A DNA stretch of 64,000 nt from Terfezia claveryi (lineage: Eukaryota; Ascomycota; Pezizomycetes; Pezizales; Pezizaceae), in contig WHUX01000021.1 of assembly GCA_015179025.1 (NCBI GenBank), forward strand, positions 124,001 through 188,000, written 5' to 3'. Positions 52,807 through 64,000 of this stretch are shown in pieces. Numbering within the stretch: position 1 is the stretch's first letter; every line of letters begins with the position of its first letter. The notes below the pieces were generated by a model. It did no database searches, was not told where the DNA came from, and saw nothing but the letters and a program-made list of their open reading frames with translations. The translations under genes were made by a program, and so were the position numbers.

Positions 52807-55800
52807 ATTTTGGAGACAATAATAATTTCTGTCAGATAAGTACGGCAAATAGCTGTCGGTGTGCAATTGCGAAGTTGAAAGTTGAAACAGAGTTATTGTG
52901 ACATTTTTGTGACCGTATCACGCGGTAAACAATAGAATCGGGTTCTGGATTCCGTATACCCCGCAGTTTACCAAGGCCTCAACCACGGTACGTAAATTCC
53001 ATATTGAGCGCAATGAAAAGCGAACTCAGTAAATAGGTGCGATGTCAGTGCGTTGTAAGGAATTTGTTCCAGGTATTCCCCTTCTCGAGGCTGGATGTAG
53101 GTCGCCCATCACCTTGCTCTCAATTTTGAGAAAGCGCCATCTGATAATATGCATCTCGAAACATCTTGAAACCTCGCTTCATCCCGAGAATGGAGGCTGG
53201 AACCCAAACGGCGAACAGGCAGCTTCCGAAGCCCGAGCCAACCAATTTAGATGATACAGTACCATCCCAGTCTGATGTTCAGTTGCAGGAAGTAAAAATA
53301 GACGGAACCCTGCACTGGGTAGGGGTCCCTACTGGCACACCTTAGCGAGACGGCTTGGCAATCTTGAAACGAATACCCCGCCCCCACTACTAGAATCTGC
53401 CATCCTATATTTAGTCCACATCAAGGCTTTTTACCGCATTTGAAACCAATGGCGGTTTCCCTACCGTCTGTACACTTCTAGAAGATCTTAAAACTGGATC
53501 GAGTACATAAACAGTTCATTATCAAAATCAGCTGCAACGTGCATACGATCCGGCACACACCGGTACAGCAATATGTTTCTCACAAAATTAACTGTTGTGT
53601 AATTAATATTGTGAAGTACCACATTGATCATGCACTTGACCCATTGTGTAGCTTTTGGCAGCAGGGGCGTAAGGCCACTAGATGCCATGATTATAGTTTT
53701 CATATGTTCCAATCACAAGGCACTTGGATCCCAAGCCACGATCGCACCGAAAACAAGGCAAACACTAGCTGGTATCAGTTATTTTTGACTTTATATACAT
53801 TGCCGCACAAGCAAGCCTAATCTGCGCGAGGGGTACATAGATTTGAACAACATTGGCCTTTTCCAGGGTTGGAACGATATCTGGGGTAGTTTTAATTCTA
53901 AAAATGAGACTCTAGCAATGTTCCGCACCAGGTCTTCGGACATTTCAATCCCCCGTTGTAACAGACCTCCAGTAAAAGAGGGCGGGGGGGATTACATACT
54001 AGTGATGACTGACGGGTAGCACTTGACGAGCGGGAAATAGTGGCCGGGGATTTCTAGTTAGTCTGTAGACGTAGAAACCCACCGAGTGCACCTCATCAGT
54101 CCAGGCCTGGCCGCCAGGTGTCTCGGGATATCGACCATTTTCAATATGATGGCCTGCGAACCTTTTGTGTTACGTTTATATATTTTATGATTACTATACT
54201 TAAAATCCAAGCTAAGCTTGAAACCACTTCCGGAGTTCTCGACTACAGTTCCTTGACTGGCAAGCCACCCACAAATACACCTTACAAAACATTGGGAATT
54301 ATCCGGTACAGCAGGCAGAGAGCTGCAGATCTTGTAGCCATTAAGGTACACTCACTGTATCCATAAAAAACTTTAGATCAAGATCGCATTACTGAAAGAG
54401 GTAGCTCTACAGAGAGCCAGCGCAGGTATAACTCTGGTGGCTCCAAAATCACAACTGCCGGTGGTACTTGCAAGGCAATCCCGATCAAAGCCGAGCCTGG
54501 AATTATATTCTCGGTGGATGATCTATTGAAGCGCTGAAACTAATGCCTCAACCCGAAATGACCTTGTCCGCATACATTAGAAAACAAAACAAGATATACG
54601 CATGAAATTTTAAATTTCTGGTTCAAATGCGGCCCAACTAATCCGACAAGGCTACTTCCTTAAAGCATTTTGCGCCAGTGGAGATACCTAAGTCCGCGCC
54701 CGTCTGGTACCAGTGCATGGGGAGATGCATAGAGATGCATATGTGTGGACGTTAGGCCATATTTCGGGTACCTAGGCTTATCGCCTAAGGTACACGACCT
54801 CGTCTCCCAACCTCGTCCCCCAACCTCGTCTCCCAAATGTTCCATGACGTGAAGCCTAGGGTCTCCATAGCCAATTGCCTTGCTTCAAAGCATCCGAATA
54901 TCCGAAATGGCAGCGGTGATCAATTGACTGAGTCGCTCTCCCTCCACTAGCCATTGCTTTGCGCACGGTCGAGTAGCTAGCTATATTTCGTCCCACGTGT
55001 ATGATAATATCCTTCCTTTTCCAATTCAATGTTATGATTGATATGATACAAGACAATCTTTAGTATATGCTTAGTGACAAAATAAATAAAAAGTTTCCTC
55101 CTTGCCAAATTATCAGGGTGGGTAACATCCCAGGTTGTTTCGGTGAGAGAATTCACCCACCCCCGATTGTGTCTTGTCGGTGTTCTCCTCCTGTACCAAC
55201 CATTTTCTTGCACCAGCAAACTTACCCATGCCCATTGCGACGAAAGCTCCGTACAGCATTAGATTGTAGAGGTGCAATCTGATCACGGGTTGTGATATAT
55301 CTTTGGGAGCAGCCCCAGTTATTGTAATTAGCGATCGGCAGCCGCTCCGCCCGGTGCCACGCACTCGAGAGCTACTGTAGCTGTTAACGTGTTGCTGTTT
55401 CGCGATTTCACTAGTCTGGTTGAATTTCACGTTGTTTATCAATATCCCCAAGAATGGCGGGTCCGATGAACACCGGGCCGGATACAGAGTAGTTTCGACC
55501 GCGTGTAAATCCATGATCAACGCGAGAAACATATACAATACCTACCAAGAATATAGAGACCTATATACCCATAACCTTTGACGTCACCGATGCTATCACG
55601 ATTGTCAGCAATACTACTAATTATAATTTCGTACTGTACATATCCTCTTCGTCCTCGGTTCGCGAACTGACTATGCTGTGCATCAAAGGAACATAGCACA
55701 AGCATAATTGAGTCGGGGGAATCCGCACGAATAATTGCATGATGCGTATACACACAACACATTGGCAAAAATAGGTAAACGGAGCATCTCTGAACTCGCC

Positions 55801-56870
55801 GGCCACGGGGGCGACGTCCGTGCAGTGCTAGTGAGATTTGATTTTAGACAGGACTGTTTGACAGCAGGAATGGCGTTCATGGAACGTCTGGAGAAGGGCT
55901 GGGGAAGCTCCTGAAACGTAGCGAGGGTCGTGGTATTTTTAGCATGAGACGCGACCCCCAGAGCAACAGCGATTTTTGGAATACGGTACCGTGCCCCGAT
56001 TCTTCCAGAACACAGAGCGCTTGAGCCATTGTCGTGCGGCTCAGTTTCTTGCTGCCGAGGGCTGACCAGGACTACCTACCGGTCCGGTACAGGCGGTTCG
56101 GGGCCTCCCACAGAAATCGAATGGCCCCCATGGCCCAGCCCATGCGCCTGCAATAATTGAAATCACCCAGGTGCGGCAATATAGGGTTCAAAAATAAAAC
56201 TGGGAAGGCAAATGGCTGTGTCTAGACTTGAACAGGTTACATACCCCAAGCAAGGGGCCTCGAGCTGGGCAGTAGGTGACCCAGAGGTGGTCTGGTTGCG
56301 CGGCCACACCCCAACTGGCTCCCCCACCGATGGCCACTTGCTCAGTATTTAGTAATGTGCAACAACAAAACTATGCGATATATGAAGACATGGGGTGTAG
56401 TAGGTATGCACGCTGCACTACGCTTAATAAGAACCAAAAAATGGTGGTGCTCGCGGGGTATGGCACACGCACCTGCTAGCGACCAATTGACGGAGTAGAA
56501 CGAATAATGGGGTTTAGGTTGCAGGGCAGTGCAACTGGTGTATACACCATCCATCGAGAGTTCCATTTTTTTTTTTTGTAAAAAATAGCATGCGAGACCA
56601 AACAAGAGGCAAGGGTGCACTCGCCGGATACGCATGGGAAGGTGCTGCACCATGTCCCTCCCACCCATATGCATGCCTGCTGCCCCCCCCCCTCCACACA
56701 GACAGGCTTCTCTGCGCCATTCTCTCATAAGGCTGGGAAACATGTTAAAACTGACCGGGGCCTGGTGGTCGCGATGAATCAGTTCAAATAACCCCAGACC
56801 ATATATCGTCAGGGCTGAATCCGACGGAGACTCATAACTTATAAGGATCCCCTTCTTCACCTCAGTTTGA
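52807..56870. other. Long intergenic stretch with unsupported ORFs
   Basis: Minus frames at 54058-54351, 55113-55538 and 55517-55880 have occasional good splice signals (e.g. ATGG|GTAAGT near 55229), but I could not build a coherent gene. 54795-54838 has three copies of CC(C)AACCTCGTC. 53990-54000 is a G run. Nothing assignable. Confidence 0.35.
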
Positions 56871-57008
56871 GTTTTGTTCTCCATCAGCATCATCAACACA
56901 AACAACCAAGAGCTTATCGGTCTCACATCATTCCCGCCAGATAGATATCGAGAAGAAGTGATAAAGAGCACTACATCTCTATCCATACAACCTCCAACAA
57001 CCTCTGCA
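56800..57008 (+). promoter_or_regulatory. Likely promoter and 5' UTR of the bZIP gene
   Basis: TTATAAGGATCC at about 56836 could act as TATA element, about 170 bp before ATG, followed by a C/A- and CT-rich leader up to the start codon. Confidence 0.35.
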
Positions 57009-57981
57009 ATGCATCAAGCAACTTATACCTTCCCAGCCCCGATTGTATCTTCACGACCTCCCCTCTCCCCGCACTATGCCCCCTATAACCCGCGAACATC
57101 GCCTCAGACAACTACCAGGTCCTCAACAACGGAATTCAAGGGTAGCACTAATCCAAGCGAGGACTGGACCAAGATTTCAGACTTGGCGGAGAGGAGAAGA
57201 ATACAGAACAGGATCGCTCAGAGAAACTACCGTATGTGATCACGCTTCCAAAGCCAGTGTCAAGTGGCTTAAGTGGCTTATCTAATTATTAACATCTCAT
57301 ACAGGCAAGAAGCTAAAACGCCGCCTTGAGGACCTTGAGCGCCGCGCTCAATCCAGAAGTATTTCTCCTAATGGCGAGGAGACCGACGGTCGATCTACCC
57401 GCGAGTCGAGCACAGAGCAACCACATGGAACTGCCTCAACCGCAGTGTCCGCCTCGAGTTCCACAGTCACAATTGATTCTACCCCAGTCACCACTGGATA
57501 CGAATACAACGCTCCCGCATACACCACAAGCAGCAACTCGACTCCATACCCATCACAGTACAGGACTGCGAGTAGTTTGGGATATTCTTCGAGCTCTGTG
57601 CCTAACTCAACGTATGTGGCAACACCACTGGACTACTCCCAGGCGAGCACTGGATACCTGTATGGCCAATATGACTCTCACCAAACTCAGACCGACATGA
57701 CTGTCATTGATCCGAGCTTCATCCTTCCACCTCCCTCAATAGGGACCTCCGCGAGTACTAGGATTCCGGGGGTAATGAGAACCGGGAGCATGTATGACGT
57801 CGACAGCTCGGCGAGTACAGTTAGCCCATATTTCCTGAGCGGCTCCTATGAGTTTCAAGATCCGTACTATGGGGCAGGCGGTATTTCAAGCAGCTACTAC
57901 AATCTAGATCACCTAAACCCTCTTCCCCCACTATTGAACACACACACTGCTTCCCCGTACTCTGCAACCCAGAGGAATTAA
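57009..57981 (+). CDS. bZIP transcription factor, two exons, 299 aa
   Basis: Exons 57009-57231 and 57305-57981 join across GTATGT...CTAAT...CATACAG (73 nt), splitting the codon of Arg75. The N-terminus is Pro/Ser/Thr-rich. SEDWTKISDLAERRRIQNRI runs into AQRNYRKKLKRRLEDLERRA, giving the fungal bZIP basic-region signature N-x-x-A-Q-x-x-Y-R at 67-75. The zipper is very short (about two heptads before QSRSIS). The rest is a Ser/Thr/Tyr-rich disordered tail, probably activation sequence. Nuclear DNA-binding regulator inferred; AP-1/YAP-like subgroup uncertain. ATG 57009 is the first in frame and sits after a CA-rich leader typical of fungal 5' UTRs. The frame is intact. Confidence 0.9.
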
Positions 57982-60900
57982 AGCTTTTTTCATCTCTGCG
58001 CCAAAAGCTATTGCAGGTCATTTCTTTTTTTTTCTTCGCCATGTTTTCCTTGATTATTTACATTGGATTTCTTGGGTTCTCATATATGGCGGGTCTTTCA
58101 ATTCTTTTTCTTTTTTTCTGAGCAATCCGGTTATACGGTACGATAGCATTGAGCACGACGATTAGACGCGATGGCAAGGCGTAATTCCTAGTTTTTTTTT
58201 TTTTTTTTCTTTTTTCCTTCTTGCATTTACGATAGAGGGTTAGTATTGGCTGCACTTTTGTTTTTTTTACAGGGAAGTCGGAGAAGGATTGGGCAAGTGG
58301 AGGAATCAGCTGAGGATACAGGTAGCATTCGAGGGAATTTGTTCCACCAGACTAGGACGGGGGACCGGGGTTATAGGAGTTCATCACTACATTTGAGTTT
58401 TTACATTATTAAGAATGAATCATAAGTCCGGTTTACTGAAGGTTCCACCGCTCCATACCCTGAACGAAATGGCTCATGTTTTGAGTCCTCGGATTGGCAC
58501 CGTTCTCTTCCCCAGTAAGGCGTTCACGTTGCTTTTGGCCGATCGCGCCACGTCTTCGCAAGTAGCGCAGCTGCCTATACCTACCTAGGTCACTATTGCT
58601 GAAATGTGCCCAGTCATTTGCTGCGCCGCGTGGACCGTTTCCACTTCTAGTGCGGAGTTAACGATCTTTCATTTCCGTTTGTGCCCTTTGCTATTTGATT
58701 ATATTATAAAGCGCGTGAATTCCGAGCGGATTCTGTACTAATCTCGAGAGCCTTGCGGGCGAAAACCAACACAGGCAAATCGATAACCGACAGAGCCGGG
58801 GTCCCATGGATTATATTGCAGCGGGTCCGACCGCTGATAGGTACCGGCCCCGGCATCCCACCAACTGAAGCTATGTATCTACCCCAGTGTCTGCGAACGC
58901 ACTTTAGCCGTCATATACTCAAGGAAGTTCAATCAACTTTTTTCTCAGAACTGCTCTGATAAGTACTCGTATCACATGCTGAAGCCCGTGGTGCATTGAT
59001 ATCATATCTGTGAATTGTAGATTCGAGTTCTTGACTTACCAGTATTGTACTAGCATTCAGCCTAGGGTGATACTAGCATCATTTATGTATCACAAGAACA
59101 TTCTAATTGCGAAGAGTTTCTCTACCCTGTCGACTCGTCACCCGTTATGATTTTATTGGTACTCTCCGCCGAGGGAAGACAGTATCCTATGCACATGCAG
59201 ATGTCTCAATTTCATCTAATCATCAAGCGAATAGAATATATCGTAGGCGAGGATGTCCAGCAGAGCCCCATTGATTTTCTTTCCATCGTCTCCAAATGGA
59301 TATCCAGAGCGGGGCCCTCAATATGAGCAAGTTTACATCCGTAGCTTGCCGCGAGTTAGAGTTCCTGTGACTGGGGTTGACAGTGCGGCTCCTTTCGTTC
59401 AACCAGAGGACGGTAGAACATGGCCTATAACCTGAATGATCTCACTTGCCGTTCTATGAGGAAATAATTGCTCCGATCCAGCTTTTCGCAACCAATTAAA
59501 GCCTACTCCGTAACAGGTCCTTATCACCGAATAAACGACAGTACTGTAGTACAAAGACATGCATACCAAGGTAGTGTACGCGGACATTTCGGGATACGAT
59601 TTACCTAGTCTCATGCCAAGACCCTGAGCGTACGAGCGTAGTGGGCGGTGTAAAACGGCCCATGACCAATCCACCTCGGCACGTCGTGTACGCACGGATG
59701 CCTTGGCGAATCCGAGTCGCCAGTGGGGTCATCTTAAGCACGGTGGGTATCGAACCCGAGAACGGGGGACCTGACCTGTCACGGGAGATAGTACACTTGT
59801 CTGAGTCCACTTGGTTGACAGGTGCAAGCAGGTCTTCCGTTATGGACCCAGAGCGGCATGCATTACGTACATACTGTACATACCTATGTAACATATGCAG
59901 ACTATTGTGACTATTATGACCTTTCGAGCTCGATAGCCACATCAAGATTTCAATTTGATTGTACTTTACACATCGTGCACACCAATGAAATATCCGTGAG
60001 CGGGATGCATATGCTAGTTCATGTGGCAATCACCGGTTTCACTGGTCTATGCTCGGCAAGTATGTAGGTATCGGAATCAAGCAGAGTAGGTGCACCCAGA
60101 TATATCCTGGTACGAGACTATTATTCTGGGTGAGTTTTGTGTCATAAACAGAACGAATGTTACTCCCAATCGCGCGAACCCGTATGAAATATCAATGCGG
60201 AACAAGGGTAAAAATACGCCAATCCCATTGCTGTAGCGTTTAAAAACGGAAATAAAAACCAGCTGAACAACTGCAGCCCGCAGCTGCACCAAAGCTAATA
60301 GTCTCTACCTATGCCAACCACATTGATATTCTCCTGTCAAAAACTCTGTTACATTCAAACTCTTGATCCATGGCCGATATCAATGTGCGGGCACGTCAGT
60401 GAACCTGCCCCAATACGCTAATACTCGGCCCGGATATTAGGTACAGTACAGTAAGCACCTTCAATCAAGTCTAACGTAATCTCGGACTTTGCCGTCCCTA
60501 TCGCTTATCCTTCGTTCAGCCCTATGAACTTATTCTTCCTATGACGAACTTCCCTGATGGCCAAGTGGGGAATTGCGATCCACAACGGCGTAAGCAATGG
60601 TACGGCAAACCATGTACTAGTCAATTTTTTGCCATATGGATGCATGAATATAACTCTGTTCTGGTTGCGCAGGTATTTCGTTGATCGGCACCACTGCGTA
60701 TTTTTGCAAATTAAAGCGGCCGGTTCAGAACAGGGTTGAAAGAATTATCCCCAATTTTGCAATTGCAAGCTCAGAGAGGAGACTAGTCTGGTTAGCACAG
60801 AGGAGACAACCATTTGTGTAGTTTGCTATGGGGTAAACCGAATTAGGTGTATTTACCCAGGTTCAAGTTCAGCTACGCTGTGCGGCCAACTTCATTGCTT

Positions 60901-63215
60901 TCTATCATGATCAGTTTTTCAGGCTTTAACCATTTACGATTTGCTTGTTCGGGCTGTTGCCCGTGGGACTATGAAAGGTCATGCAGTTATAATTGAAAAC
61001 GGTAACATTTCAGCTGAACCGTGCACTAGTTTAACTTCAGCCTTATAGGGCTGAGGCGTAGGTATCACTCCCCCACACAAATTTGGAACCAGGATGCTTG
61101 GAACCGGTCCCCAATTTGCAAATTGCAAAGAAAAAACACCGCATTGTACTTTTACACATCCACATTCCGACCATTTTAAGTTGGAGTATACCCAGCATTT
61201 GCACAAGATAAGATGGCTGGCAGAAGCAGCTGTAACCGATACACATACCCGAAATCAGCCCTACGAAGAGCCTCATGATAAGTGGATCTCGGAGACACAA
61301 AAAGCAAGGCTATCGAGTAATACCCCACCTGATTGTGTGCGGTGCGCCTTGCCATGCCGGTTGACGATGAGCTTTCAATTGAAACCGGCAACAGCACCAA
61401 TAAATTGGGTTCTTCCTTCCTGATCCTGATTCTAGGCAACCAGCGACAAAACGAATCAGATGAATAGTATGGAATTAGGTATAATCTTTTCTTTTCTTCG
61501 CCTAGCGGCCTCCCGTCCTTCTAGAATCAGCTCTAGATCCGTGTTTCGAATTCTAATCCCTCGACAACGTTATCCAGAATTCAACATGACCGATCCCGGA
61601 TACCGGAGCCCTCCGTAATCTTGCATATTAATACCCCTGTCGCAAGATGAATTGCTGTGGAGCAACTGGCAACAGATGTGTACATGGATTCAAGATGACA
61701 GGAATTCGCCTATGAACTGCGCCATTGAGGGAACTCCACAATCATTGTATACGCCAGGCCTAGTTTGACTCCGGTTGTGTTTGCTATAATAACAAAGCAT
61801 TCTGTATGCTACTTATCTGCAGTAGTGGTCACCAAAACTCGTGCAAGAAACTTCGCGTTTGGTATCTCAGATATGACCAATCACCTGTCACTTCAGCTTT
61901 CAGATACTTTCTAGAAAAGCAGTGATGTGAGGTAGCATTATACAGTAATAATAATACCTAAAGAGTGATAAATATGAAAGTTATCATATGACGCCCTCGC
62001 ATAACATGATAGATGATTAATTAGATGATTAATTTCATCAAGAGTAGTCTTGTGCGGAGTTAGCGATATGCTAAAATCACGCATACCAGCTACGGCAAGG
62101 GATTCCCGATTCGGTTAATTCCTGCAGCCTCAGAATAGCCCGATCCGAGGCTTGGCTCCGTCCTATGAAATCATGATGGGATAGGTATGGCAGAGCGCAA
62201 ACAAGGGAACTGGTGGCTGTAACATGAGAAGCGCACGGTGTGTGATTTAATTTGAATCAATCTGGGTGGTGGGGCCGTAATTGTGGGGAGTCTTGGATTG
62301 TGCTCTAGTTCAGCCCTATGGGCTTACAGAGGGCTATGTTGGACGCATCTGCTTACTGAGGATTTCTCATATCCGAAACTACTGCAGCTATGGATCATAG
62401 TAGATACTGTAGATTCCATGACCCGGGCCTATGTATGTACGTAATCTACAGATCAAGGACCCAAAGAGGCGGATCCATCCGAGATGTGATGACTATGAGG
62501 GATTGAACATAAGTACTTGATAATAATTTGGTCACTTATGCAGGGAAATTTAAAACGGTTGTTGTGTCACCAACGACCTAAGCTATTGGTCTGTGCATTT
62601 CGACGCATATGATTAACGTATATTAAAAAGTAGTGAATGCTTCACAATCTACCCAATTTAAATATACTGAGTAATACAAGAAGAAATTACCGGTAGCTCC
62701 GGGACTCATATCCGGGTGCAGTTACATACCTATGACGGCTCATGCACAGATTGGAAAGCAGCCCTCATTGTTGTTGATTTGGCTGTTTTGTAGTGAGTCG
62801 AGAAAGGAACTAGAACAAACACTTTCCATCTTCCATTTGATGGTTCCAATTGCATTGAAGAATTCAGGAACCAGACATTAGTGATAGCCAATCGTTTTTC
62901 ATTAAGCTAATGTTCAATCACGGTGTGTAGGCTGACTTCGGTGTGTATAAGAAGCTTGTATTCTCTAGGGTCAGACCGAAGACCCATAACCAAGCTAGCC
63001 TATGCATATCCAACCAAGCTATACAGTGCCTGGGGAAAGTTATAATGCAGCAGCAGTGCGAGCGCCCGCATTTCTGGCGAGAGATACAGTAGGTACCGGT
63101 AGTGTGCTCGATGCATAAAAGGGGTGCGTGAAGACATATGCAGCCATGTAATAGCATACGAGACGGAGCGCGCAGATTCCAAAATTTGATTTCAAGTTAA
63201 GCCTGCTTAGTAACT
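57982..63215. other. Long intergenic stretch, no supported gene
   Basis: 58020-58275 is T-rich with long T runs (bZIP 3' side). 59740-59825 read on the minus strand has a B-box-like GGGTTCGATACCC but no cloverleaf. Remaining ORFs are short and unsupported. Confidence 0.4.
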
Positions 63216-63219
63216 TTCT

Positions 63220-63680
63220 CAGCACTCAAAGTCAACAACGTGCCACAATTCACTCAGCGTAGTGTGTTGCTGAACTACAATTGGGGGATCATAGAGCTGC
63301 TCATACAGGTGCTGAAGGAGCTTTCTAGAGATGACATGATCCTAGAGCTGTTGGACGAGGTGTTCCGCATTTATAGAAATCTTTTGGCGCGCCGCTATTT
63401 GCCTGCTCGAGGGAGTGCTGGGAGACATTATGCAAGAGGGATATCGATGCTGGAGAACTTTACTGGGTAGTATGTGCCATGGGGCGAGTTGGTCCGAGTT
63501 CTTCGCCTTGACAACTCGCTCTCAGAACCCCTAAGGAGTAGGGCAAAGACAAAACACCGTCTAATCTATCAGCAGCTTGCTGTCGCTCTATATGATTTTG
63601 GAAGTGCTAGTGGAGGGGGCCTGGAGCGGCCCCCAATTGACTCCGTGTCTAAGGGTGATGTTCGTTGGTTGGGTTGATGA
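63220..63680 (+). pseudogene. PIF/Harbinger-like transposase N-terminal relic
   Basis: One frame spans 63240-63677, broken by a single TAG at 63468. It reads LLARRYLPARGSAGRHYARG then, after the stop, YVPWGELVRVLRLDNSLSEP and IYQQLAVALYDFGSASGGG. An RRYL.PR region, a 'W..LLRL' helix and the QLAVALY.FGS.G.G phrase match the region before the DDE domain in fungal Harbinger transposases, as I remember the family. No ATG at the frame's start, no DDE domain downstream and no TIRs seen. Dead remnant. Confidence 0.45.
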
Positions 63681-63864
63681 CGTCGTGATGTCGACTAAGG
63701 TGCAAATTATTCTCTAGCAAAACAAGAATTACATTAAGACTCTAGCCAATGAGCAGTAAGGCCAAGATGCCAAGGCGCTTGCCAAGGGGCTCCATAATTG
63801 AACTGTTGCTCCAGTACGATGACTGACTGTTATAGTTTTAAATAGGTGCATTTTAAATACGCAT

Positions 63865-63945
63865 GGCATCGTGGCCTAATGGTAAGGCGCTGCTTTCCGG
63901 TAATGGATTTGGCAGAGATCGCGGGTTCGAATCCCGTCGGTGTCG
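63865..63945 (+). tRNA. tRNA-Arg (anticodon CCG) with a 9-nt intron
   Basis: Acceptor GGCATCG (63865-63871) pairs with CGGTGTC (63938-63944; two G-U), discriminator G. D arm GCC/GGC around TAATGGTAA. Anticodon stem CTGCT (63890-63894) / GGCAG (63911-63915) with loop TTCCGG; CCG is 63897-63899. The intron TAATGGATT (63901-63909) follows position 37, the canonical eukaryotic site. T arm GCGGG TTCGAAT CCCGT. A T6 terminator lies near 63958. Exact intron edges could shift by a base. Confidence 0.9.
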
Positions 63946-64000
63946 TATTATAACTTAATTTTTTCCCTTTTTGTGGGAATATGACCTCTATTCCCCTCTA

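Noticed and set aside
56342..56986. 214-codon minus-strand ORF
   Set aside because: It does not start at a clear ATG context, lacks domains and splice signals, contains low-complexity runs, and lies antisense over the bZIP promoter.
59740..59825. tRNA-like sequence with GGGTTCGATACCC on the minus strand
   Set aside because: The T arm is plausible but acceptor, D and anticodon arms do not pair; at most a tRNA relic or SINE.

Overview
The window looks like repeat-rich intergenic sequence from a filamentous ascomycete (Pezizomycotina). Supporting this are short introns (about 65-135 nt) with GTRNGT donors and CTRAY-type branch points, a fungal bZIP factor, a fungal-type Acr3 arsenite carrier, Tad1-like LINE fragments with RNase H, Ty3/gypsy and Ty1/copia pieces, and pogo/Tc1/hAT-like repeats. 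Assignment below that level (for example truffle- or morel-like Pezizomycetes) is a guess. Gene density is very low and there is no operon structure.

Layout. 1-9.4 kb is a transposon graveyard: a pogo-type MITE, a decayed gypsy gag with an LTR, tRNA-derived SINE-like units, and several 5'-truncated LINE copies, two of them nested in a hAT-like terminal-inverted-repeat element. 9.9-10.4 kb holds a probable two-exon gene for a 127-aa double-membrane-span protein. 11-16 kb holds degraded genes, a small TA-flanked MITE and a copia relic. 16-21 kb holds more LINE 3' ends and an 11-unit minisatellite interrupted by a LINE tail. 21-25.5 kb has a small spliced gene, a transposase-like relic and a 1.2-kb inverted repeat. 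25.7-28.6 kb has a small spliced gene and an intact three-exon HerA/FtsK-like P-loop ATPase. 29-31 kb has more LINE tails. 31.4-32.8 kb is a four-exon ACR3 gene. 33.4-34.5 kb is a TIR-bounded segment. 39.4-40.5 kb is a coiled-coil gene with apparent frameshifts. 42.2 kb is a likely solo LTR. 45.9-52.8 kb is a full-length Ty3/gypsy element with LTRs that look identical and a 5.9-kb gag-pol frame. 57.0-58.0 kb is a two-exon bZIP gene. The right edge has a PIF/Harbinger-like relic and an intron-containing tRNA-Arg(CCG).

The best-supported unusual observation is a structured LINE 3' end. At least nine scattered copies share a hairpin whose outer stem differs in sequence between copies while staying paired (CTCCT/AGGAG, CTCGT/ACGAG, CTCAC/GTGAG, CTCAT/ATGAG, CGTCT/AGACG). 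Also notable: the apparently young gypsy element carries YLDN instead of YxDD in its reverse transcriptase and has no in-frame AUG over the first ~165 codons of its reading frame.
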